This document shows positions 26,681-38,769 of a DNA stretch of 64,000 nt, in pieces. The translations under genes and the position numbers were made by a program. Each line of letters begins with the position of its first letter. Position 1 is the stretch's first letter. The notes below the pieces were generated by a model. That model ran no database searches, was not told the DNA's origin, and was given only the letters and a program-made list of their open reading frames with translations. The stretch covers positions 8,324,883 through 8,388,882 of the forward strand of contig OZ034979.1 of the NCBI GenBank assembly GCA_964030785.1. The letters run 5' to 3'. Source of the stretch: Siderastrea siderea (lineage: Eukaryota > Cnidaria > Anthozoa > Scleractinia > Rhizangiidae).

Positions 26681-26982
26681 GTGTGATGGGAGGGGAGACA
26701 AGGGAACCAAGAAAGTGTTTCATTTGCCCATGGCTACCTGGCGAGTCGTCCGGGCCACATGCAAAAAAATGGTAATAATAATAAAATAAAAAACACACAA
26801 AATCCATTTAAGTCTCGTGATCTGAATGATCCTGGAAGAGAATTGTAAGAGGAAAACGCAAGACAAGACAAAACTTCGAAATGTAGTCACCAAGTTCTGT
26901 CTGGTGTTATTATTTTCAGTGTCTAGTTTTGCTTTTTAAAATCTACCTTTAACACTTCGCATTACAGCAAAAGAGGACTAAT

Positions 26983-27455
26983 TACAGTCGAACCTCTCCA
27001 TCCACGGTACAGGACTTGCATAATGCGGACATCCTTCAATTACCCACAGTTCATTTGGATCTGGAGACCACAGCTCATTAAAACGCCACCTCTATAATAC
27101 AGACAACTCGTTACTACGGACAGATTACTTTTGCCCAGAGAAACCAAGATTCATACAAACATCAACTCTACATGCTACAATAGTCAACGAGCACTCGCTC
27201 CTTCCACTCTGACTGCGCGAACGCGCGCGAAAGACTACCTACGCGTCGCGTTTCAACGCCGCAAGTGATCTTCGCGTGCACTCGCGTGTTTTTCTTATCG
27301 GGCTAATCCCTGATCGTAAAGAGGGACTACAATATGCACAACACCAAACTACATTCAGTTACAAAAATTATACGGACTCCCAGCTTTACGCAGTGCTACT
27401 GCCCCTCCTTTGCCGCACCTGCTGTTTCTTATTAAAAGGGAGGGGTTCGACGGTA
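26983..27455. mobile_element. Mariner/Tigger-like MITE
   Basis: The left end is TA then CAGTCGAACCTCTCC; the right end reads GGGGTTCGACGG then TA. TA duplications and CAGTCGAACC termini are typical of pogo/Tigger-derived elements. Non-coding. Confidence 0.55.
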
Positions 27456-28092
27456 CTTCGTATTTGCTCAAGACGGCAGATAATAAAGGAAACATGTCCT
27501 CAATTTACGGAATTAAAACTTTGAGAACTTAACCAGAAAGAAAATGCTTGATTCAATTGCCAGTTCCAGCAATATTGCTGGGAAATTTCGAAGGAATCCG
27601 AGCCAAACTTGCTCATTGAGATTTGATGACAAACTTGTTTGTGTCCACGATCCTTTAAGTAACTAAGTACCGTTAATTTTTGTTCACAGGAGAAAATTCA
27701 ACTTGTCACAGAAGACTAGTTCATCTGTTCACAAAAACAAACTGTCCAGGAAATATGTCAAGGAAAAACTGCTTGTCTACATTACGTGTCAGTGATATAT
27801 AACGTTAAATCTAAGTACGTTTTCGCCGATTTTCTGAGAAACATGTTAAAACTACGTGACAGCTTTCCTTAAAATATTTCCAACAGAAACGGCTGCCATA
27901 GAACTATGAGAACCACAATTTCTTTCAAAAGGTCAGAAATTAAACGCCGACCACCTCTGGCTGGTTCCGACTTTTAAAAGCATGATGACAAATATGTGTT
28001 TTGAAATTAGCTCAAAGTCTTCAGTTTGTTTTTCTAAATTTCCTCCATGTTCCTCTATCCATTGCAAACAATGTTCGATAAATACTCTTTCA

Positions 28093-28206
28093 TTATTTAG
28101 CCTTTTTCTTGTCTGTTAAACCAGCACCAGCGTTGAATTTAAAGAAGATGATATCCCCGTCTTGAACCACGTAGTTCTTGCCTTCCTGACGGTATTTTCC
28201 TGCAGC
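28093..28206 (-). CDS. OLA1: OLA1 exon 16 (C-terminus, TAA stop)
   Basis: It encodes residues 362-398, [20 protein letters not shown] through the basic tail DKKKAK, then TAA at 28095-28093. The [11 protein letters not shown] block closes the TGS domain. Confidence 0.95.
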   Translation of the reverse strand, partial: AAGKYRQEGKNYVVQDGDIIFFKFNAGAGLTDKKKAK

Positions 28207-29491
28207 CTGCCAAAATTAAGTAAAATAATTGAATAAATAGACAAACAAATAAATTGACAACCGAGGTGAAATGGCAATGGACTGAGCCGTGTTCAAGAGC
28301 ACGCTCATCCCAAAAAGCTAGACAAACCAAGTCTATACCTGTATACAGTAGATGGAAGGAATAAGAGACGGGGAAGAAGGCAGGAGCGAAGAGAGAGAAA
28401 GGAGAAAAGGGGACAGGCGAGGAGAAGGGCGAGAGGGAGCCGGGTCACTGACTTGGAACAACTTCTCCGAAGTCAATTTCAGATTCAAGGCAAAAGTGTA
28501 TCGTCAGTCGAGAATTCCGACAAGCGACATAGCGTTTAAACAGCGGCAAGAACGAAATGAAATGGCGACAATCTAAAGACTGCTGCCATGAAATTGTGAC
28601 AGGAAGAGAGAGAAGCTGGAGTGATCTGTACTGTTGTTAACTACAGTACCTTGGCGGCCGCCTCAGATCCATGCTCCTTGAAATCGTCAAATTTCATCAC
28701 TTCAGCCATGATGAAGCCTTTTTCGAAGTCTGTGTGAATCTTCCCGGCCGCCTGAGGGGCCTTGGTTCCTTTCTAATGAATAGAAATACATACAAAAACA
28801 TTGAAATTAATAATTGCAAATTCTTTACAGGAAATCCCATCAAGCAGAAGATGCTGTTGATACGATGTATTGACGACAGACAATAATGTGCAGGAGTAGG
28901 AAGCAAATTTTTACTGACGCGCACACGTTTCAAGGTCCAACATGCATTTAAGGAAGAGGAGCAAGACCGTTAGTAAGAGCTTAAGGTTTTTTTCTCTTTA
29001 ATCAAAAAAGAGAACCACGAAATGTTAGAGTGCTTCTTTCAAAATATGGCAAAGCAATGCATGCCTTGCCCATCTTGCGGTGAAACTTGTGATCACAAAA
29101 ATATAAAAATATACATATTATTTTTACTAGAAGAGTAAATGGACCACCAGAGCTTACCAAAATTGTCCAGGCTTTAACCTCATCTTTACCAGCGGTGAAA
29201 AAATATTGAAGCTGAAGAGCCTTGAAGCCGGTGGTGATGATTTTACCAAGAGCGCTGGAGAGAAAATGCAAAAAAAGTAGCACAGACAGTGATATGAACT
29301 AGCAGTGTAAGTGCACAGATTTACAGGAATTATATTCATGCAACAGAAAACCACCTATATTTTATCACCAAATATTTTATCGCCACCTATATTGTACTAC
29401 CAAATTATAAAATTATCCGTAATTCAGCCTTTTGGTTGCCAAGGATGTTTTAACAAACTATCTATCTCCATCTACAGGGCTCGACAAAAGT

Positions 29492-29522
<31 letters not shown>

Positions 29523-32500
29523 GACGTCGAGCAAGTAACTTTTCAGGGTCACTTGCCCGACGGGCAAGCGCTCGGGCAAACTCTCCATCAAATGACATTT
29601 TAAGTCTGTCAAATAAGTAGTGACAAATAATTAAGCACTAACAGCATACACAACCGTTTAGCAAAGCTGCGAAAATTGTTAAGTTAAATATCAATCTGAT
29701 CTGACGTTTTTATCAGTTGATTTGTCAGTTATGCAATCGCTTGAAATGACTTTTTCGAAAACATTTTGAAAGGTGTTTCGTTTTAAAGTGCATTGAAGCA
29801 CTTAAACATTAATCGGTTTTGGTAACAGTAATCAACCAATTGTTGAAATCCCTCCCTGTCCTGTGAATTGGTAAACAAAGTTCAGAGAACAGGTGATGAA
29901 AACGCCGCTGTAGCTAAAACAGCTTTAGTTTTGTGCTTAAACTGGAAAGCCTTTTTCAATTTTTAGGCAAAAATCTACTAGCTATCAGCAGATCCTTTAT
30001 GCATCAGTCTTACAAAGGTTTCTTTTCCTCATATTACTAGACAAGTGTGTTTTTTTTGCGCTAAATGCCGCACACCATATGCAGACAGAATTGAAGAGAG
30101 AAAGTGGAGTAAACATATAAGCGTGAGCTTACGTTTTATATAAAATTTTGAATGTGTGGTAAATTGCTTCTCAATCTGTGGTAACTGTAAGTATATATCA
30201 AACAATCAAAGGTCAATTCAGGGTTATAAACGCAAGCATATTTTCGGGCTTTTTATGCTCTGAGGTCTGGAAAGATGACGATCGGAGAACTACACTGGTT
30301 GGTTAGCATGCGATCAAAATCTGCCTGGATCAAATTTCTTTTCACAACAAATGTCGAGGGCTCGAGAATAACTTTTCAGCTTAGTCGCCAAGTGGCTAAT
30401 GAGAGCTTTGATTTCACTTGCCAAAATAAATTTTCACTAGCTAGACTTTTTTGCATGTTCTCATACTGTGTTCAATATGTCTAATCTTTAGCCAAGTTAA
30501 GCACTGTTGACATGCCTCTCTGTAATCTCAAGAGTGAAGAACTTGAATGTTGACTATTCTTTCCAACGGTTAAAGATCCTCACACGAATACAAAGTACTA
30601 TGTGCCTTCAGGGCAAATTCCCAGTTGCCATGTCGTTCACACGCCTCTCTTTTCCGTTTCGGTCAGATCATGACGAATAACTCGAACAGTTAACCTTATA
30701 TGAGCAAGTCATCGTACGGAGAAACGTTGGGAAGACAAGACTAACATTGTACGAACGTTGTAAGGTACAGAGAGATATCAAAAAGACAAGACTGATACAG
30801 CACTCAACTCACGTACGGAAAAACGTCTCCAAGAGAAGACTAATAAATTATAAGCGTATTTAAGTGCGGAGAAACATTGCGCAGAAAAAAACTGATAACG
30901 TTCGAACTTACTAAGGTACGGAGAAATGTTGAGAAGTCATATCAAACACGTTGGTTGCTCATGCACTACAGTAGGGAGAAACGCTGCCAACATACCAAGA
31001 TACAAAGACTAATAAAATACGCAAGTACTAACTTACGGAGAAACGTTACTAGACAAAACTAATTCCGTCCACACGTGTTCGTGGGTCTAGAACTCCTTTT
31101 CACGAGAATGCTGACTTTTTAGATGATTTTAGTGTTAATGCAACGAACGCGGACATTTTTATATTAGTTTTTACTATGTTTTCTTAGAGTACTTTTAGTA
31201 GACAGTATTTGAGTTAGTTGGCTATAGTCTTGGGAAATTGTTATAGGTCATTGCCAATTTTTATGATTCATGCTATAGTAGTTAGGTTATATATTGTTTA
31301 ATTTTTTTTTTCAAATATTTCTGTAATTCATTTACATATTTTCAAATAAAGTACCGGGTCCTATTTCAAAGTTTAAAAAAAACTGATTCCGTACGTAGGC
31401 ACGTGTGTGACGTACGGGAGAACGCCGAACGGACATACTGGACTACTACAGTGGGACAATAAATTACGGAGAAACTAAAATCGCACTAACGTATGGATAA
31501 ACGTTGAGAAGACAAGACTAATACCGTATGAACATACTAACGTACAGAGAAACACTAAGCAGTGTCGACTTATCGTACGAAAGTACTAACACACTGAAAA
31601 CCTTAGGAAGAGCAGAACGTTGTCGTGCGAACGTGCTAACATACAAAGAAACGTTGGGAAGGCTACGCTAATAAATCGACGAACCTGCTTACGTACGGAG
31701 AAACGTTCTGAAGACGTTACGCTGGGAAGAGAAACTATTGTACGGACGTAGCAATAAATGGAAAAAAGTCGATAACAGAAGACTAAAGAATTGTGTGAAC
31801 CTTCTAACGTGTAGACAAATATCATTTGAACGCACTAATGGACCTTTCAAGGAAACGTATGGTAAACGTTCTGAAGACGGCTAATTTCGTTCGAATGTAG
31901 AAATGACGGAAAAAAAGGGTTGGCATGTGAGACAAGAATTAGTAGGGAAAAACGTTGAGAGGACAAAACAAGTATCATACGAACATTATGATATCCTTTT
32001 ACGGAATAAGTTTTAGTTTCTGCTCACTCAATTTGCTTTTGGGATCGGATGATCAGAAGCAATCTTCAGTTTGGCTTCCATCCGGTGCTTTAGTGCTTTG
32101 AAATTTTCACTAACCAAAGTGGCTAGTGAAAGCGCAAAACTTACTAGCCAAAACGGAATTTCTACTAGTCTGTGACTAGTTGGCTACCGTTAGTCTCGAG
32201 CACTGCAGTCGTGCATTTTGAACGTAATCTGTTACACATGTAGACCAATGTTTTATTTAACCGTCAACGTCTTCCAAATTTCCTCGAGGGTTTTATCCTA
32301 AATTAATACGTACCTATTACACGTGCGTTAAAAATAAAACTCTTAAAACTCTGAACCACGCTAACGTAGTGCATTCATTTAGTAGACGTAGATGTTACGT
32401 ACTAGAACAGTATCATGAAATCGACAGGAAATCTCCCAAAACGTTCAACAGAAGGAGAGCATTCACTCACTAAACACCTTGTGAGATCTTTGTCCCTGCC

Positions 32501-35500
32501 TCATGAATTATTAATGAGCATGAGAAACTTTTTTAAACATGGGCAGGTGAGAAATTGGCTCGGGCAAGCGAATTTTGTGACTCGCTTGCCCGAAGGGCAA
32601 GCTGAAATTCAAGTTTTTGTCGAGCCCTGCATCTATCTATCTCAATTGGGAACAATTTGAGTTGTAACTAATCCTGCAAGCAACTACTTTTCCAAAATGG
32701 TAGGGGTATGATGGTGTGGCGGTCAGCACATTAGATTTCAGATCTAGAGGACGGTCGTTCAAGGCACTGCCATCGTGTTGTTTACTCAGACAAGAAACAT
32801 TATTCTAGATGTATATTAAATGGGTACTGGCGACACTCTGCTTGGGGTAATCCTGTGATGGACTAACATCCCATCCAGGGGGGAGCAGTAATGCTCCTTG
32901 TCACTTAATGCTGGGTATCCTGTGATGGACTAACATCCCATCCAGGGGGGAGCAGTAATGCTCCTTGTCACTTAATGCTGGGTATCCTGTGATGGACTAA
33001 CATCCCATCCAGGGGGGGAGTAGTGATGCTCCTAGTCACTTTATGCTGGGTATCCTGCAATGGACCAGCATCTCATCCAGGGGGGAGCAACAATACTCCA
33101 AGTTGCTTCATACTACAGAAACCAGAATAAGCCTGGCCGTGTATGCCTTCTGTGGCTTGTCGGCAACTTTATCTTTCCAATATACCAAACCACTACAGTT
33201 GGAACCTGTCATACGTCACTGAGACCACTTTTTGGGCTGAGGATTTATACTTTTTTATATAATTATTTGGTAAACAACCAGGTGTCATATGATTCTATCT
33301 CACTGCCAACGCAAATTGGTGAATGAGATACCCTGCAGGGTTTGTTTGCCACTACTAGCAGCCACAGCAGCATGGGTACCAGACTTGTAGTTCATCACAA
33401 AACGTAATTCACAAAGTAAACTGTTTTCTGTTCGCAATCATGGGTTCCAATAAAAGCCGGTTATCAGCGGTCTACCGCCACTTATAGGGCCTCTTATCGC
33501 CGTCTGTTAAGAGTTTATTTTTAAGAGAGGAAAGGGACCTTTTCTTGGTCACAGCCGCCTTTTCCACCTTCAGCAGCCACTTATGAAAGAAGTTATTGCA
33601 GCCCCTGCCTGTGTAATGTCGGAAAGTTTAAAACATCATGAAGACTACAAAAACGATATCACACTGCTTTTTGGGTTGGATATGGATTTGTGGATGGCCT
33701 GGACTCCGAAACTACTACAGACCAATGGCTCAAAATTTAGACCCCCTGTAGTCTGAACTGTCATGAGCAACCAGCACCCAGAAGCAATCACTTAGGCCTG
33801 ACATTTTGCAGCTGCCAAGAAGTACTCTATTCCTGCAAAGAAGTTAGTGTTCCCATTTAAACCACAGCGTTTTATTCTCAGGGTAGGATTTTTGAATTTT
33901 TTGAATTTGTCACTTGTCAGGCTGCAATGATAATCTGAATGTGGGAGGCAAGGCTGGCTTGATTCTCAGATAGACAAAGGTTGGCCACTCTGAATCCCTG
34001 AGTGTAGTCAGCATCACTATGGCTGAAGCTAAGTTTAGCTGTTGCGCAGTTTGGTTTGTTCATAGCCAGGATATATAAAGAAATGTTTCCTCCATGATGA
34101 AATTTATGGACAAGCTCTCACCTTTGTGTTCCAACTTCTTTGAGATACTTCTGGGCCTCTTCTGGATCCATCTCTAGAATCTGCAGAACAAGAAAAAAAA
34201 TAAAAAATAAAAATAACATCCTTAAAATCTCTCCAAGAAGTTGTATTGCACCAGTGTGTATCAGTGAAGCCCCCACTTCCACGCTTGCACTCGTTTAAAA
34301 CCCTGCAACATTCATTTGTGCTCATACTTGACTATCTTATGAGAAAAAAAGAATGTCTCTCAGCCGACTAAATGAACACCTGTAAACCTGGTACAGATTT
34401 CATCCTGATTTGCACAAACTGTTCCCTCTACCTAGTCGCCTAAAATTAAAATTACCAACATAGGTTAGTGTTGGGCTTAACTCCTCAGAAAAAGTCTTCA
34501 TTTTTTATTGTAACAGAACCCTACCTACCTACCCACCTTAGATTCCAGGGCACCACTAAAAGGAATTATTACAGCTCCACTGTCATGTGCGTCTGTCCAC
34601 TCTTTTATCTTTGCTAGCCTGGAAACAGAGAAACAGCTTTTATATTAGCAGCGAAAATTGATTCTTATCTCCAGGTTAAACATAATATAGTAGAATTCTT
34701 TTCTTCGGCAATAACAGACAGGAACTTGAAATTTTCACTTCTATCCCAGAAGTATTCAGCAAACGATGATGCTAATAAGGCAGCTTGTTTGACACATGAT
34801 CCTTTTGGATCATGTGACTAAAGATGATTGAAGACCACTATAAGATCGTAGCCTCAATCCAACCTCCATCTCTCCAGAGTTCAGTAGGGCTGTAGGGCTG
34901 CAATAATACACCGATGCATCGGTGAACCATGATATTTTCTTCAATGATACGAATATCGATATTTAAATAAGATATCGCGAAATTATGATACAATAAAAAA
35001 TGCTACATCAACAAATTTGGGAAATCACTGTCTTTATTATTCCATACCCAAGCTCTACATTTTAGGCAATTTGATGTCGTGTTATTGCTGTGTACTGTGT
35101 AGTGTAAGTTGTTGGTAACTAGTTTTGTCGCGCACAGTAATGTATCGTATTGCGTATTGTGTCGTGGCTCTGGCAACGAGATATGTATCGTATCTTGGGA
35201 GAATGTATCGTTGCAGCCCTAATGTAACAAAGAAAGATCGGAGTCCCCAACAAGAATCGTTCCCATGACCTTTTTGTACACTGGCCAAATGTTCTAACCA
35301 CCAAGCCACTACAAGACTCATGGCAAGCTTGGTCACATTTACTTAAGTCTTATTGACATTTTTCTTATTCCTTCACCAAGCTTAAAATTTACTAACTTTC
35401 TTTATCATCACCCAGGATGTTTTTGACATTGCTGATCCCAGCAGGAGGCGTAGTGGTTAGTGCCTTGGACTCCAGATCTGAAGGTGGGTGGTTTGAGGTC

Positions 35501-38500
35501 CAGTCCCTACCATCGTGTTATTTCCTTAGACAAGAAACTTTACCCCACATTGTCTCTCTCCACCCAGGTGTATAAATGGGTAACGGCGAAGTACTGCTGG
35601 GGGTAACCCTGCGATGGACTAGCATCCCATCCAGGGGGGAGTAGTAATGCTCCTCGTCACTTAATACTGGGTATCCTGTGATGGACTAGCATCCCATCCA
35701 GGGGAGAGTAGTAATAATCCTAGTCACTTTATGCTGGGTATCCTGTGATGGACTAGCATCCCATCCAGGGGAGAGTAGTAATAATCCTAGTCACTTTATG
35801 CTGGGTATCCTGTGATGGACTAGCATCCCATTCAGGGAAGAGTAGTAATACTCTCAATCGCTTCATGCTACAGAAACCAGGATAAGCTCCAGCTGAGTGG
35901 GTGTCCTGTGGCTCCTGTGCGACTTTAATTTACCTTGCTCAGAAGTTCAGTAGATACAACATCCCACCAGTGTATGGAAAGTCATGGGTTCAGGTACTCA
36001 GATTTTTCTTTGTTCCACACTTGTGACATACTGAATATTCTGTAGACACCCAGTGTGCAGAACAGCTAAACCCAAAATATTAAAATCCAATTGGTGCCAA
36101 TAGATATCAATAAGCAATCAATTGGTATCGTCAATCCATATACTGCTAAGTGACTGAAGGTCTCTGAGCAAAAGACCTTTGTCACGCGGTGGCCATGTTG
36201 AGTCCGCGGAGAATAAAAAGCTTTGTTTTTGCACGTCTAAACTCGTTCTCAAGTTTTTCACTGCGAGGCTAGACTTACAAAATTTTTTGTTTTTATGCTA
36301 AATAGTAGCCGCATGAAAAGGGTCTGTAACCTATACATACAGTAAGGTAAAAGGATCTTCATCATCGACTGCCTATTGATTGCCACTGATAATCATAGTG
36401 ATTGCTATTGATTGCCATCTACCATAGGTTTGGTCAATTGGATACATAACAGTGGGGTACAATGCAAGAACCATGAGAACAGATTTAAGGAGCCCTAAGT
36501 TATTGAAAATGAAGGATGAAAACAACTGACCATTTGTTCTTTTTCCTGATGTAGTCTTTCTCTGATAAGTTGACTAGATATATCACAGGTTTTGATGTAA
36601 GCAGTAAATGCTTGTTGAGAACCTCGATCTGAAATGAAAGGCAGCAAGTATCTCAGACTTATATGCATAAAAGCAATCTTTGTTTCTGAAGAAGTCCTAA
36701 AGCTTACTAAAATCAGATCTTTGACAACTTTGACTTCTTCAACAGCCAATAGAGGCAAACTAGTTCACAAATGTGACATCAATGATACTTTAAAATGTGA
36801 AGGTACAATGGAACCCTGTGCCGTACTTATCTATAATAGTCTGAAACTTTTCTTTGCACATGATATATTCAGTTTGCGGTTCAGACAGATGGACTGAATA
36901 CCGGTAAACGAAAATATAAAATATGAAGGTAACCAGCTCCATGAAGCCAAGCTAAGTTTTAACCCTCTTAGTTGGTGTAAAAGAAAATATATGAGCCTTC
37001 TATCGGGACAAAAATACTGTTGGTAATAAGTGGGTGTCAGTGTTAAGCGGGGCACTGTTATTTAGAATTGAGAGATGTGATTGTTTCAAGAAGGAGGGGA
37101 GAATCATTACAATTCACTAAAAAATTATTAAAAACTATTAAGTCCTCAATGACAATAATGCCACTAAAAAAAGGACTTACTTCTTTTGCATCCCATGTTC
37201 CAAATCTTACATGCTTTTTCTCCTCTGATACAAAGTGGCAAATTTTTTTCAAACTTTCCTAGACGGGAGAAAAAATTTAAATATACCATATTTTCTCAAT
37301 GAAACACCAGGGGCATTTATTTAAAAATAGACCTCATAGACCTGGCATTTACTTGAACCCACCGTTTTATTTAGGGGCCTGGCATTTATTAAACAGGGGT
37401 ATCTTTCATCAATTTGATGCTTCAATTTTTTGGTCTTTAGTGCTTCAAGTTACTAAATTTTGCATAGTAAAACAGGAATAAAATGCCACTACTCTGTATA
37501 CAGGTAGTCAATAAAATTCAAAACAAGTTGGGAGAATTTGGACAGGTGCTCAGTGGACCATAGAGTACAATACGCCAACTTCCTCTACTGTACTGCAGTG
37601 GTTCACAGACCATTTTTAAAATGGCTTTTAATAACTAATTATCAGTAAGAATCAGTTAAATATTTGTGGACCCAGCATTTATTTGAGGTCTAGTATCAAA
37701 TCGAGAAAACACCTCACATACCAGAAAATAAAGTTTTCTTAGATGACAGAATATTATAAGGGATAGGAATGTTGAACTGATCAAGAAAAATTCTCTACTT
37801 ATCAAGACAGTGCAAAAAATCGACAGTTAAAAAACAGCGCACATAAGACTATGATCACTTACATATTCTCCTAGTCTCTTTTTGTCCCCACCTCTCACAA
37901 CTGTCTTCTCCATATTGTTCTAAAGAATAAAGTGAAATATAAATAGCAAAGGCAAAAAGTGTCACATAAATAGCCAAACCAAAACATAAGAATTGAAACT
38001 TACAAAGAACAAGTGCACAGTGTACTTTTGGTATGGAGACTTTGGAAGCCTGTTCCAGCATATCAAAGGCATAAGGCTGGGAGGGGAGAATCCCCTGTCT
38101 CAGTTATATTCTGTAAGTATAGGTATGTATTCTTCAGTTCAAAATTTTGCCTTTTAGGTCTGAAACACAATTTTTGTATTTCAATTTTGTATTTTTATAT
38201 TTCCTTACCAAAATATGACAGAAAGACAAACAAGCAAACACAATACAGATTATGCTTGTAATATATTACTTACCACTTTATCTTTAAGGTATTCTTCATC
38301 CTGAATAAGAAAATGATAACACATTAGAACTCAAGGCTGTGAAATGTTAATAAAGCAAATGTGTGATGTTGATAACCTTTCAGACAAATAAAAGCTGTCA
38401 AGCACTACTTTCCTAAGCTGCTGTTTATTTAGCTATACAAAGTGATTCTAACTTTAGACTCTGTGCATGAAATCCTAAAGTATGACCATTCAAATGAAAA

Positions 38501-38731
38501 CTTTTAAGCACCTCTTTCCTGTACTAGTATTTTTTTTTCGTAAAAACTTCCCAATGAGATTAAATTTGTTTAGACACTCTTTTACACTCAGGCACCCTTA
38601 GTGTACATATCATTGATATTGTAATATCAATTTTTATCTCTTTTCTTAGTTTTTAATTTTTTATTTTTTATTTTTATTATAATTTGCAGGGCCCCACTGA
38701 AAACCGCCAAGGCGAGTGGGCTCCCTGGATA

Positions 38732-38769
<38 letters not shown>

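Larger units (their letters stand above)
29475..32629. mobile_element. 3.15-kb element with CAGGGCTCGAC termini in OLA1 intron 13
   Basis: It begins CAGGGCTCGACAAAAG (29475) and ends with TTTTTGTCGAGCCCTG (32629), flanked by CATCTA on both sides. Subterminal hairpins CTTGCCCGACGGGCAAG and CTTGCCCGAAGGGCAAG sit at corresponding places in both ends. The interior holds arrays of a roughly 50-bp repeat. The CAGGG start recalls hAT elements, but the visible duplication is 6 rather than 8 bp. No transposase is seen. Confidence 0.7.

Noticed and set aside
28352..28576. 74-codon plus-strand frame rich in Glu, Gly and Arg
   Set aside because: It reflects a purine-rich low-complexity stretch between OLA1 exons 15 and 16, on the opposite strand.
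35447..35520. Possible true tRNA gene
   Set aside because: The A and B boxes are present, but the acceptor stem and anticodon arm do not pair properly and the sequence continues into a SINE body.
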